64,000 nt of DNA from Agrobacterium vitis (GTDB taxonomy: Bacteria; Pseudomonadota; Alphaproteobacteria; Rhizobiales; Rhizobiaceae), in contig NZ_AP023275.1 in the NCBI RefSeq assembly GCF_013426735.1, positions 62,001 to 126,000 on the forward strand, given 5' to 3'. Position numbers and translations under genes: made by a program. Every line of letters begins with the position of its first letter. Position 1 is the first letter of the stretch. This document shows, piece by piece, positions 1 to 8,232 of the stretch. The notes under the pieces were generated by a model, which saw only the letters and a program-made list of their open reading frames with translations, was not told the DNA's origin and did not search any database.

Positions 1-55
1 CCGTTCGTGATCCCCTTTATCGCCACCACCGGTTCCCAGCTGAAGTGATTGCTCA
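1..55 (+). pseudogene. IS6-family transposase, N-terminal scrap
   Basis: These bases are nearly identical to the start of the transposase gene at 62777, covering the segment VRDPLYR..HRFPAEVIA. The match stops abruptly after the bases for 'attgctca', and the downstream sequence is unrelated. The upstream part lies outside the window. It is a truncated IS6 copy left by deletion or recombination at the window edge. Confidence 0.75.
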
Positions 56-351
56 GCGACGGCGTTGTCCAGATCGGCGATTCATGCATCTAGGAGGCCC
101 GGATAGCTAGCCAGAAGCGAGCCAATCCGGGCCTTAGCTTTGCCCAGGCAATGTGGGGCATTCGGGGCAAAGCGTTAGACATCGAGATCGGTGGCAACGA
201 TCCGACGGTTATAAAATATACCAAATATTGTTCTTGGTCTTTAAAGTTATTTCCCATCGTGTGATCGTGTAGACGTATTTGATGACGAGAAGTAGCCTCG
301 GATACTGGAGATTGGCGCTTCCTATGCTACCGGCGGATCTGCATCCTGTAA
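56..351. other. No recognisable gene
   Basis: This stretch lies between the IS6 scrap and the left end of an IS5 element. No open frame with a convincing start, ribosome binding site or family resemblance was found. It may be the remains of a gene destroyed by the flanking insertions. Confidence 0.4.
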
Positions 352-462
352 GAGCCTGACTGAAAAAGAGTTGAGTGAAATCAGCCAGTTGTGCTTCCTT
401 TCGGATTTGCTTAAGATTCGATGGAGACCGCAATGGGCTGACTGATTTCATCCGTCGTCAAT

Positions 463-1124
463 ATGGCCGACGGACGGGGGCGTTATGCAAGTGATGTTAC
501 CGACAGGGAGTGGTCGCTGATCGCTCTGTTTATCCCGACGCCACGCAGGCTCGGCGGCCCCCGCAAGACGGAGTTGCGCGAGGTTTTGAACGCACTGCTT
601 TATATCGCGTCTTCCGGATGCCAATGGCGGATGTTGCCGAAGGATTTTCCACCCTATTCAACTGTGCAGGGTCACTTCTACGAGTGGCGGGCGACTGGCC
701 TTTGGCTGCGGATCAACCATCATCTCGTCATGGAGACGCGTGAACTGGAGGGAAAGGAAGCCTCGCCAACGGCGGGGTGATCGACAGTCAGAGTGTCAAA
801 ACGACTGAAAGCGGCGGGATTGCGGGCTATGACGCGGGCAAGAAGATCAAAGGTCGCAAGCGTCATATCGTTGTCGACATGCTCGGTTTGATGGTGGGGC
901 TCGTCGTCCACAGCGCTGACATTCAAGACCGCGATGACGCAGTGGCGGCTCTCAAAACCGTCCTCCGACGCTTTGAAGTGCGGCCGCGTCGCTGGGTGGT
1001 GGAGCGCACATTCGCCTAGCTTGGCCGATGCCGGCGACTGGCCAAAGATTGGGAGAAGTCAATCGCTTCCGCTGAAGCCTGGATGCTCATCGCCCACATC
1101 CGAATTCTCACCCGCAGGCACCTA
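463..1124 (+). pseudogene. IS5-family (IS427/IS1031-type) transposase, degraded
   Basis: The N-terminal half (YASDVTDREWSLIALFIP, then a QWRMLPKDFPPYSTVQGHF region) and the catalytic segment beginning [13 protein letters not shown] mark an IS5-family DDE transposase. The two halves are in different frames, overlapping near 777. About 35 residues are missing between the segments ending LRRF and starting [12 protein letters not shown], and a TAG replaces the usual Trp codon at 1017-1019. The last codons were displaced by element B and resume at 1999-2018, where the frame reads ARYHFY and then stops. It cannot encode a functional protein. Confidence 0.85.
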
Positions 1125-1930
1125 GGTGTGGACGGATTTGATCAAGATGAAGCCTGCGGCGATTGCGACGATGGAGGAGAAATTTTGTTTGGTCTTCTCG
1201 CATCGTAGCGCAACGCGCTTGAAGCGCTTGAGTTTTCCGACTGCTTGCTCGATGCGGGCGTGACCTTTGTAGAGCGCTTTGGGAAAGAAAGTCGGCTTTG
1301 ATTTTGCCGTTGAACGATAAGGAATGACGGGAACCGCACCCCGCCTTCTTGCGGCCTGGCGGTTAGCCTCGCTGTCATAGCCCTTGTCGCCCATGGCGGC
1401 GCGGGGATCTACATCGGGGCCAAGGCCAAGCAGGATTGGAAAGTGCGGAGCGTCACCTTTCTCGCCCCCGGTCAGATCAAAGGCGATGGGATGTCCGTCG
1501 AAATCGGTCTTCAGGTGGATTTTGGTCGAGAAGCCGCCTCGCGAGCGGCCAAGCGCTTGGCCATATTGCCCCCTTTTGCTCCTGCTGCCGAAACATGCGC
1601 GCGCACCACGGTGCTGTAGAACATCTGAACCAGATCGGCCGACGTGCTCAGGCTGGCAAGGTGCTCGAAGAAAATCTCAAAAACACCCGCCTTGCTCAAT
1701 CGGGAAAAGCGCTTCCAGACACTGTTCCAATGTCCATAGCGCTCCGGCAGACCGCGCCAGGTGATATTGTTGACGGAGAAATAGTGCAGGGCCTCCAAAA
1801 ACAGCCGGTCATCTCGACCCTTGTCGCCCCGCCGCGGAAGCGAGGCGCGGAAAACCTCAAGTGCGACCGTCCAGTCCGCTTCTGTCATCTTCGTCAGCAT
1901 CGCCGATCTCCTCTGAAACCGGCAACCCAT
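1122..1930 (-). CDS. IS5-family transposase read through a probable -1 frameshift
   Basis: OrfA runs from 1930 to 1511 and starts MLTKMTEADWTVALEVF. OrfB runs in the next frame through KIHLKTDFDGHPIAFDLTGG to the C-terminal GHARIEQAVGKLKRFKR and ends at 1122. The frames meet at a run of A and G bases (minus strand GCAAAAGGGGGC, near 1575-1590), which fits a slippery site as known for the IS427 group. Joined, the protein has the DDE features of the family and full length. The stop codon TAG overlaps the CTAG target repeat. It appears intact if frameshifting occurs. Confidence 0.8.
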
Positions 1931-1998
1931 GAATCATTCAAATACGGATTTGGGAATCGCAGAAATTAAACTTGCGGCAATCCGTCCACACCGCCTAG
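1122..1998 (-). mobile_element. IS5-family (IS427-type) element B with CTAG target repeats
   Basis: CTAG occurs at 1122-1125 and at 1995-1998, immediately outside inverted ends reading GTGTGGACGGATT (left, from 1126) and its complement (right, about 1980-1991). Removing the element plus one CTAG restores the reading frame of the outer transposase, so these are the true insertion boundaries. The element is about 870 bp and carries one two-frame transposase gene. A 61-bp relic of a related element, also next to CTAG, is at 37556-37616. Confidence 0.9.
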
Positions 1999-2103
1999 CA
2001 AGGTACCATTTCTATTGAGTTCTTTTCGAATCAGGTTCCAACGCTACTGATTTCAGCATAAATAACAAGACCAGATGAGCGATTTACGGCGGCAAAGCCG
2101 CTA

Positions 2104-2643
2104 GTAACGTTGAACTAAAGTAGGCATCATTTTATTTTGCTTCTGTTGTAACAGCGGGAGTTTGATTGATGGTCGGCAGGCAAGCGGGCTTTGTCGCTCT
2201 GAGCGACGAGGATAGAAATTTTCTTGAGTCTCAGGTGCGTCGGCACAAGGCGCCGCGCTCGCTGTCGGATCGATGCCGGATAGTTTTGCTGTGCGCGCAG
2301 GGCTTGCAGAGCAAAGATGTTGCCGAACGCCTTGGCGTCCACGAGCACACGGTTGGCAAGTGGCGCCGCAGGTTCGTGCAGGGTGGCATTGACGGGCTGA
2401 CCGACGAATATCGCGCAGGTCGGCCACGAACCGTCTCTGACGCCCAGGTAGCTGAGGTCGTCGAACGGACATTGAACACCACCCCGAAGGATGCCACGCA
2501 CTGGTCTATCCGTTCGATGGCAGCCGACCGCGGGCTGTCGCACACCACCATCCGTCGGATATGGACCGCGTTTGGTTTGCAGCCGCATCGTTCGGAGACA
2601 TTCAAGCTGTCTTCCGATCCCCTGTTCGTTGATAAGGTGCAAG
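2104..2643 (+). mobile_element. IS630-family element, left part only
   Basis: The end sequence following a TA dinucleotide at 2102-2103 is the same as the outer end of the intact IS630 copy at 54297. The copy runs about 540 bp and is then cut at 2643 by the left end of an IS6 element. The right part of the IS630 is not found on the other side of that IS6, so the IS6 event also removed flanking DNA. Confidence 0.85.
2166..2642 (+). pseudogene. IS630-family transposase, truncated at about residue 159
   Basis: The protein matches the first ~158 residues of the intact transposase at 53135-54232 exactly as far as can be read. It contains the N-terminal helix-turn-helix segment ([20 protein letters not shown]) and the linker, and ends at LFVDKVQ where the IS6 element begins. 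The DDE catalytic domain is missing. The start could be TTG at 2166 or ATG at 2169. Confidence 0.85.
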
Positions 2644-3461
2644 GGTGTTGTCACGTTAATCGGCTCACAGTTGGCTGCGTTTCGGGTTGGTCGTAGATTT
2701 CGACGATGCAAACATCCGATATCAGTTTCAAGCGTCACCGTTTTCCTGCGCAAATCATTGCTCATGCAGTCTGGCTTTACCTGCGGTTTAATCTGAGCCT
2801 GCGTGAAGTTGAGGAAATGCTTCTTGAGCGTGGTGTCGACGTTTCTTATGAGACGGTCCGCCGCTGGGTCGCCAAGTTCGGACCCCAGATTGCTCGCAAT
2901 TTGCGGCGGCGACAGCCGCGCCCAGGCGATGTTTGGCATCTGGACGAAGCCGTTGTGAAATGTGCTGGAGAGAAGTTCTGGCTTTGGCGTGCGGTCGATC
3001 AGCATGGCACTGTTCTTGAAGAAATCTTGCAGAAGCGACGCAACAAAAAGGCGGCCAAGCGCCTGCTGGTGGCGTTGATGAAACGCTATTGCTTTGTTCC
3101 CAAACGTATCATCACTGATAAATTGCGCTCCTACGGCGCAGCAAAGGCGGACGTGGCACCCCGCCTCGTTCATTGGTCACACAAAGGCCTCAACAATCGG
3201 GCTGAAAACAGTCACCTGCCGTTTCGAAAAAGGGAACGAACCATGCAGGGCCACCGATCAACGGGAGCATTGCAACGGTTCGTCTCCATGCACTCCGCTA
3301 CCCGGAATTGCTTTTCAGTTCCATCCCGCCGCCGAGCCGCACAAACAATTCGCTACCATCGCCTCGAAGCTTTCGACGCATGGAAAATTGCGGCTTGCAT
3401 CCCCTGAAAATCCGAGAACCTCAACCCATTCTCGGCATGGGAAACTTAACGTGACAACACC
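2644..3461 (+). mobile_element. IS6-family element type 1, copy A
   Basis: Perfect inverted ends, GGTGTTGTCACGTTAA at the left (2644-2659) and its complement at the right (3446-3461), enclose one transposase gene. The 8-bp flanks differ (aggtgcaa on the left, ttttccct on the right). The left neighbour is an IS630 and the right neighbour a helicase fragment. The copy therefore sits at a recombination or deletion junction rather than a simple insertion. Two further copies are at 37617-38433 and 40796-41612. Confidence 0.9.
2706..3407 (+). CDS. IS6-family transposase, type 1
   Basis: A 233-residue single-domain DDE transposase of the IS6 (IS26/IS240) family. Visible features are the N-terminal FKRHRFPAQIIAHAVWLYLRF segment, a helix-turn-helix around SYETVRRW, the catalytic WHLDEAVVK, the ITDKLRSY motif with the second Asp, and the conserved NRAENSH region with the final Glu. 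It replicates the element by cointegrate formation. Start ATG at 2706 lies 62 bp inside the left end. It appears intact. Confidence 0.92.
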   Translation: MQTSDISFKRHRFPAQIIAHAVWLYLRFNLSLREVEEMLLERGVDVSYETVRRWVAKFGPQIARNLRRRQPRPGDVWHLDEAVVKCAGEKFWLWRAVDQHGTVLEEILQKRRNKKAAKRLLVALMKRYCFVPKRIITDKLRSYGAAKADVAPRLVHWSHKGLNNRAENSHLPFRKRERTMQGHRSTGALQRFVSMHSATRNCFSVPSRRRAAQTIRYHRLEAFDAWKIAACIP

Positions 3462-4339
3462 CTTTTCCCTGACGAAGTTGGTTTCGTCAGCGACCAGGAT
3501 GCGGGCATTCGGATAGAGCGCCAGAAACTCGCGGGCGGCCTGCGCCAGGCAATGGCCGGGCACGACGAGCATCGCCTTGTTGATCAGGCCGAGGCGGCGC
3601 TGTTCCATGATGGCGGCCGCCATGGTCAGCGTCTTGCCGGCGCCGACGGCGTGCGCGAGGTAGGTGGCGCCGGCGGAGATGATCCGCCAGATCCCGCGTT
3701 TCTGATGGCCATACAAAGAAAAGGCGCCTGAGGCGCCGGGAAGCTGGAGATGATCGCCGTTGAAGGCTCGCGGCGCGATGTTGTTGAAAGTGTCATTATA
3801 GACCCGCGCCAATCGATCGGTGCGATCCGGATCGGACCAGATCCAGGACTGGAAGGCGGTCTTGATCTTGGCGAGCTTTTCCTTAGCGGCTTCCGTCTCC
3901 ACGGTGTTCAACACTCGTCGCTCGGTCTCGCCGTCGCGGACGGTGTCGAAGATCTGCGGCACGGACGAGTTCAAGGCGTCGGATAGAAGCTGGCCGGCAT
4001 GGCGGCGATGGGTGCCCCAGTCGGTGGTGCCGGCAGCCGACCATTCCAGCTGCCGCGCATTGACCGTCCAGGTCGCCAGTTCCGGCAGATGATATATGGA
4101 GATATCGGCCTCCATCCTCTGTTTGACGAAGGCGACGACATCATCGGCCGGGATCCATGGCGCACCGAGGCGTGCGGTGATATCCGAGGGCCTGAGATCG
4201 GCGGGCTGGACGCGCTCCAGCGCCGCGACATTCCGCAGAAAGACCGGATCCAGGTCCGCCGCCGCCCGCGCGATTACCAGCTTCGACCGGACCGCACGGG
4301 ACAGATAGGCATCAGCCATCTGCCATGAACCATCGGACG
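3462..4339 (-). pseudogene. Internal fragment of a large plasmid helicase/DNA-methylase-like protein
   Basis: The open frame is bounded by IS6 elements on both sides and has no start or stop of its own. It contains the segment YGHQKRGIWRIISAGATYLA followed by a Walker-A-like AVGAGKTLTM and a VVPGHCLAQAAREFLALYP segment. These resemble the helicase part of the very large 'N12 class adenine-specific methylase/helicase' proteins of conjugative and rhizobial plasmids. The assignment is from memory of the motif context. About 290 residues survive from a protein normally well over 1000. It is non-functional. Confidence 0.6.
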
Positions 4340-5157
4340 GGCAATGTAAACTTAGCGCTTCGCAGTCATGATTTGGGGTTGAGGTTCTGGTTTAGGCGGC
4401 TTGAATGCCAGCGATTTGGTACCATGTTTGCATGGCTGTTTCTCGCAATTCGCGATGATGGGTGGATGGAATGTCGTGGCGGGGAACGTGAAAGAGGTTG
4501 GCAATCGGATCGTGGATGGAAACGAACCGTTGAAGGTGCCTCGCTGACTTGAAGCGCCTCATAATCCTTTCACGCCGTCGGACAGGCTGATGAGAATTCT
4601 CGGCCCGATTGTTCAGGCCCTTGTGCGAGCGATGTTCGATACCGGGCATGATATCACGCTTCGCCGCACCGTAGGATCGAAGCTTGTCGGTGATTATCAC
4701 ACGCGGCGCACGGCATTGCCCTTTCAGAAGCTTTCGCATCAAACGCTTTGCCGCCTTGGCATCGCGGCGGCTTTGCAACAGCACGTCGAGAACAAAACCG
4801 TCCTGATCGACGGCGCGCCAGAGCCAATGTTTCTTGCCGGCGATCGTGATGACAACCTCGTCGAAGTGCCAGTTGTCACCGAGCCTGCCGGCAGATCGCT
4901 TGCGGATATCATTGGCAAAATGTCTACCGAACTTCTCCGCCCAGAGCCTCACGGTTTGGTGAGAGACGATGAGGCCACGGGCAGCCAGCATATCCTCGAC
5001 CATCCGCAGGCTCAGCGGAAACCGGAAATAGAGCCAAACGGCATGGGCAATCACCTCGGCTGGAAATCGATGGCGACGATAAAGAGGATCACGGGCAAAT
5101 CTGGTCATGCCACAAGATCCCAAATGTTGATCGATGCCAGGTTAACTTTACAGTGCC
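4340..5157 (-). mobile_element. IS6-family element type 2, copy A
   Basis: Ends are GGCAATGTAAACTTA (4340) and the complement of GGCACTGTAAAGTTA (ending 5157), 818 bp apart. The 8-bp flanks do not match. A complete copy in the opposite orientation lies at 15566-16383, and partial copies are at 24455, 35693, 38434 and 41613. The element bounds the left side of the NHEJ/trehalose block. Confidence 0.9.
4392..5108 (-). CDS. IS6-family transposase, type 2
   Basis: A 238-residue IS6-family DDE transposase beginning MTRFARDPLYRRHRFPAE. The family signature is complete: helix-turn-helix (IVSHQTVRLWAEKFG), WHFDEVVI, ITDKLRSYGAAK and NRAENSHQP segments. An in-frame start further upstream at 5123 is possible, but the ATG at 5108 aligns with relatives. 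It appears intact. Confidence 0.9.
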   Translation of the reverse strand: MTRFARDPLYRRHRFPAEVIAHAVWLYFRFPLSLRMVEDMLAARGLIVSHQTVRLWAEKFGRHFANDIRKRSAGRLGDNWHFDEVVITIAGKKHWLWRAVDQDGFVLDVLLQSRRDAKAAKRLMRKLLKGQCRAPRVIITDKLRSYGAAKRDIMPGIEHRSHKGLNNRAENSHQPVRRRERIMRRFKSARHLQRFVSIHDPIANLFHVPRHDIPSTHHRELRETAMQTWYQIAGIQAA

Positions 5158-5357
5158 GCGGCAGCAGTTCGCCTCCCGCAAGACCGGTTCAATAGGGTTG
5201 CCGCAGGAGGTTTAGCATAGCGCCGGCCAAAGCCCGAAACCGGGACCGACGGCCCCCGGCGCGCGGGTCCGCTTTTAACCAACCTAATCACGGGCCTTCC
5301 AAACTCGTGCCCAAGGTCGTTTCGAAGTCGGCCGCAGCACTGCTTTTGATCGGAGAC
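5158..5357. other. Non-coding junction DNA next to IS6
   Basis: Between the IS6 end and the first stress-block promoter motif no gene is seen. The sequence is GC-rich and has no convincing open frame. It probably contains the remnant upstream region of the following operon, truncated by the insertion sequence. Confidence 0.4.
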
Positions 5358-5383
5358 GGAACCACCAATGCTCTCGAAATGTT
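5358..5383 (+). promoter_or_regulatory. Candidate EcfG-type promoter
   Basis: GGAAC at 5358-5362 is followed after 17 bases by TGTT at 5380-5383. This is one mismatch from the alphaproteobacterial general-stress sigma factor (EcfG/RpoE2) consensus GGAAC-N16/17-CGTT. It lies about 30 bases before the ATG at 5415, which has a good ribosome binding site, supporting that start over the longer open frame. Confidence 0.45.
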
Positions 5384-5414
5384 TACCCCGCGGAGAAAAC
5401 CGGGGAGATACGAA

Positions 5415-5645
5415 ATGGAAAACGCATCGAAAGCTCTGGCTGATGAGTATCGGGCCCTCGGAGGCCGCCGAGTGGCTGTGATCGACGACAATGTCGGATC
5501 ATCACGCGACTGGGATGGCGATACAGCGGAAGCGGCTGCATTCTGGAACGAACGTATCGCAACCTTGCCGGACCGGGAAAAACGTGATGTCGAGACTTTC
5601 CTCCCGTCCTTGAACGATGGGAGTGACGAGCCAGCCTCCAAGTGA
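5415..5645 (+). CDS. Small conserved-type protein of unknown function
   Basis: A 76-residue acidic soluble protein starting MENASKALADEYRALGG, with a ribosome binding site GGGGAG 7 bases upstream. No family was recognised with confidence. It has no signal peptide or membrane segment. It lies 28 bases before a cupin gene on the same strand, so the two are probably co-transcribed from the EcfG-type motif at 5358. The frame is open upstream to 5307, but that extension would overlap the promoter motif. Confidence 0.55.
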   Translation: MENASKALADEYRALGGRRVAVIDDNVGSSRDWDGDTAEAAAFWNERIATLPDREKRDVETFLPSLNDGSDEPASK

Positions 5646-5673
5646 CATCGGCGCCCAGCGTAGGTTATCCCAG

Positions 5674-6162
5674 ATGAATGTCGAGAAAGTGCTTTTTCCA
5701 CGAAGCGACTGGGTACCGAATAACCAACGGTTTCCAGTTCTGGTCTATCGAGCCGCCATGCTGGATTGCCAGTCTTCCGACTTCGAACATACCTTCGCAC
5801 GGAATGGATGGATCGGCATCTGGCGCAACGGCGTTTTCGATTATCAGCACTATCACTCCGGCGCTCATGAGGTGCTCGGGGTCGGGCGCGGCAACGCCAC
5901 GCTCCTGATAGGCGGTCCGACCGGCAAGGCGTTCGAAGTCGCGACGGGCGACTGTCTTATCCTCCCTGCGGGAACAGGCCATCGCAAACTGGAGTCGTCG
6001 CCTGATTTCCAGGTCGTCGGCGCTTATCCGCCGGGTCAGCACGCCGACATCCAGACAGAAGCGGCCTCACCCGAAATGCAAGAGGCAATCTCGTCATTGC
6101 CACTGCCGGATACAGACCCTCTGTTTGGATCATCCGGTGGCATACTGGAGACGTGGCGATGA
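5674..6162 (+). CDS. YjlB-like cupin domain protein
   Basis: A 162-residue single-cupin protein. The first cupin motif appears as YQHYHSGAHEVLGV with two His and one Glu able to bind metal. The second appears as GDCLILPAGTGHRKL. The spacing and the GIWRNGVFDYQHYHS context resemble the YjlB family, whose enzymatic role is not established. The start at 5674 (MNVEKVLFPRSDW) fits relatives better than the longer frame from 5617. The stop overlaps the start of the next gene (ATGA), so translation is probably coupled. Confidence 0.75.
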   Translation: MNVEKVLFPRSDWVPNNQRFPVLVYRAAMLDCQSSDFEHTFARNGWIGIWRNGVFDYQHYHSGAHEVLGVGRGNATLLIGGPTGKAFEVATGDCLILPAGTGHRKLESSPDFQVVGAYPPGQHADIQTEAASPEMQEAISSLPLPDTDPLFGSSGGILETWR

Positions 6163-6347
6163 GAATTCCGACTTCGGACGATCCGGCACCCGAAAGGCGC
6201 CGTGCCCTTTCCCGTCTTCGCCAGATGGAGATCATAGAGGGCCTCCTGGAATTCGACCTCGCCAGCCTTGAGCAATATGCGGACGCCGTCGCCGAGGAGC
6301 GGCAAAATCTTACGAAACGATTTTTGCCGACCGGGTCCGGTTGCTAA
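6159..6347 (+). CDS. Small hypothetical protein coupled to the cupin gene
   Basis: A 62-residue charged helical protein starting MRIPTSDDPAPERRRALSR. The ATG overlaps the stop codon of the cupin gene by the ATGA arrangement. No family was recognised. Residues 20-50 look amphipathic and alpha-helical. It ends about 55 bases before the promoter motif of the Ku genes. Confidence 0.5.
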   Translation: MRIPTSDDPAPERRRALSRLRQMEIIEGLLEFDLASLEQYADAVAEERQNLTKRFLPTGSGC

Positions 6348-6402
6348 GTGGCCTTGCTCACGTAATTTTGGCTTGAGCGCCCACTTGGTGAAAGCATTGT
6401 CC

Positions 6403-6427
6403 GGAACAAAGCCGCCGTGCTACCGTT
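6403..6427 (+). promoter_or_regulatory. EcfG-type promoter of the ku pair
   Basis: GGAAC (6403-6407), 16 bases, then CGTT (6424-6427) is a perfect match to the EcfG/RpoE2 consensus. It lies 29 bases upstream of the Ku start codon. It fits the reported stress-inducible, RpoE2-dependent non-homologous end joining in Sinorhizobium meliloti. Confidence 0.75.
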
Positions 6428-6456
6428 TATGCGCGCAAGGACTTGGAGGGACACAG

Positions 6457-7344
6457 ATGGCAGCGCATCGGGCTCAGTGGAAGGGTCACTTGAAGGTCGG
6501 CGAACTGAGCTGTGCCGTCGGGCTTTACACCGCAGCGTCCACATCAGAGCGGCTCAGCTTCCACATGATCAACGAGGCGACGGGAAACCGTTTGAAGCGC
6601 GAATTCATCGACAGCGAGACCGAGGAGACAGTAGAACGCGATCAACAGGTGAAGGGCTTTGAGACCGGCAACGGTGATTATATCATGATCGACCCGGAAG
6701 AAGTCGCGGCAGTCGCGCCGGACTCCGACAAGATGCTGGAGGCCGAAGCCTTTATCCCCTGCGGAAAAATCGATGACGTCTATTTCGACAAGCCCTACTA
6801 CCTCGTCCCGGTCGATGATGCGGATCATGACGCTTTCACCAGCATTCGGGATGCCTTGGTCAAGACCAGTGCCACGGCAATTGCGCGGACGGTCCTCTTC
6901 CGCCGGATGCGAACCGTCCTGATCCGGGCGCATGGTAAAGGCATTATCGCGACGACCCTCAACTTTGACTACGAGGTCCGATCCTCCCAGGAGGCATTCA
7001 AGGATGTTGCGAAGATCAAGGTCGAAGCCGAAATGCTTGAACTGGCCAAGCATATTATCGGAGCAAAGAAGGGTGACTTCGACCCGGCCAAGTTCGATGA
7101 CCGCTATGAAGACGCACTGGCCGCCCTGGTAAAGGCAAAGGCCGAAGGCAAGGCCCTTCCGAAGCCGAAGCCCGTCAAGGTCTCCAAACCCAACGATCTC
7201 CTGAAGGCGCTGCAGGAGAGTGCTGGCATGGGTAAGCCGTCGGCGAAGAAACCGAAGGTCGCCAACGCCAACGCGGGCAAGAAAGCGCCTGCTTCAAAGT
7301 CCACCAAGAGCCGGGCAAAACCCGCAGCTAAGAAAGCGAGCTGA
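6457..7344 (+). CDS. ku: Ku-family DNA end-binding protein, first of a pair
   Basis: A 295-residue bacterial Ku starting MAAHRAQWKGHLKVGELSC, with ribosome binding site TTGGAGGG. The conserved core runs from about residue 5 to 230 (WKGHLKVG, a LSFHMINEATGNRLKREF segment, and FIPCGKIDDVYFDKPYYLVP). The C-terminal tail is rich in Lys, Pro and Ala, as in Ku proteins whose tail contacts DNA and LigD. The next gene is a second Ku only 3 bases downstream, so the two probably form a heterodimer as proposed for S. meliloti Ku3/Ku4. It threads onto double-strand ends and recruits LigD. Confidence 0.92.
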   Translation: MAAHRAQWKGHLKVGELSCAVGLYTAASTSERLSFHMINEATGNRLKREFIDSETEETVERDQQVKGFETGNGDYIMIDPEEVAAVAPDSDKMLEAEAFIPCGKIDDVYFDKPYYLVPVDDADHDAFTSIRDALVKTSATAIARTVLFRRMRTVLIRAHGKGIIATTLNFDYEVRSSQEAFKDVAKIKVEAEMLELAKHIIGAKKGDFDPAKFDDRYEDALAALVKAKAEGKALPKPKPVKVSKPNDLLKALQESAGMGKPSAKKPKVANANAGKKAPASKSTKSRAKPAAKKAS

Positions 7345-7347
7345 TCG

Positions 7348-8169
7348 ATGGCACCGCGTCGTCCCTATTGGAGAGGTTACCTCAAGCTTTCGCTCGTCAC
7401 TTGCCCTGTGGCCATGACCCCGGCGACCTCTGAATCGGAAAAGGTTCGCTTCCACACGCTCAATAAGGACACAGGCAATCGTGTCGTCTCGCACTATGTC
7501 GACAGCGTCACCGGAAAACCCGTGAAGGACGAGCAAGAGGCCAAGGGCTACGAGCGTGGCGAGAACGACTACGTACTTCTGACAGACGAGGACCTGGAGT
7601 CCGTCGAGCTGGAGACGGTCCGCACGATCGATATCGAGAAATTCATCCCACGCGGAAGCATCGAATGGGTTTACTTGGAAACGCCCTTCTATCTTACGGC
7701 TAACGACAAGATCGGCGACGAGGCTTTTGCGGTCATCCGACAAGCCATGGAGGCCGAGGACGTCGTCGGCGTATCTCGCGTTGTCCTGGGTCGCCGCGAG
7801 CGGGCGGTTGTGCTTGAACCACGCGGCGAAGGCATCGTCGTCTGGACGCTACGCTTTGGCGATGAAGTCCGGCCGGAAAGCGAGTATTTTACCGGCATCG
7901 AGAAAAAGTCGGATGCAAAGGGCGTGTCGGCCGTCGAGGCAGTTATCAAAAAGCGCATGCAGGACTGGTCACCGGAGATGGTGTCCGATCCTATTCAAGA
8001 AAGCTTGCTGAAGCTCATCGCCGATAAGAAGAAGGCAAAGAAATCGAGCAAAGCGAAGGCTTCGAAATCCACAAAGGGCGACGACGAGGAAAAGAGCAAC
8101 GTCGTCAACATCATGGATGCCTTGAAAAAGTCGGTTGCCAAAGAACTCAAATCCCGCAAAGCCGGATGA
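7348..8169 (+). CDS. ku: Ku-family DNA end-binding protein, second of a pair
   Basis: A 273-residue Ku paralogue starting MAPRRPYWRGYLKLSLVTC. The central ring-forming core is present (VRFHTLNKDTGNRVVSHYVD, and FIPRGSIEWVYLETPFYL). The short tail carries a Lys-rich stretch at about 225-245. It follows the first Ku after 3 bases and shares its EcfG-type promoter. The two proteins differ enough to suggest distinct subunits rather than a recent duplication. It is convergent with ligD. Confidence 0.92.
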   Translation: MAPRRPYWRGYLKLSLVTCPVAMTPATSESEKVRFHTLNKDTGNRVVSHYVDSVTGKPVKDEQEAKGYERGENDYVLLTDEDLESVELETVRTIDIEKFIPRGSIEWVYLETPFYLTANDKIGDEAFAVIRQAMEAEDVVGVSRVVLGRRERAVVLEPRGEGIVVWTLRFGDEVRPESEYFTGIEKKSDAKGVSAVEAVIKKRMQDWSPEMVSDPIQESLLKLIADKKKAKKSSKAKASKSTKGDDEEKSNVVNIMDALKKSVAKELKSRKAG

Positions 8170-8232
8170 TCTCTGCCTATCTTGAGCGGCGGCGACGCCA
8201 CCTAATGGCTTCTTGAAGCGGGCAATGTATGG

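Larger units (their letters stand above)
352..2039 (+). mobile_element. IS5-family element A, interrupted by a second IS5-family element
   Basis: The imperfect terminal repeats are at about 352-374 (GAGCCTGACTGAAAAAGAG) and about 2017-2039 (reverse complement GGAACCTGATTCGAAAAGA). The element carries the transposase pseudogene starting at 463. A second element, 1126-1994, sits inside its 3' end and is flanked by CTAG on both sides. Joining the sequence across the insertion restores the natural end of the outer transposase. No clear target duplication was seen for the outer element. Confidence 0.75.

Noticed and set aside
2127..3173. Long minus-strand frame of 348 codons across the IS630 and IS6 copies
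   Set aside because: It is antisense to two clear transposase genes and crosses their junction; the composition is that of a shadow frame.
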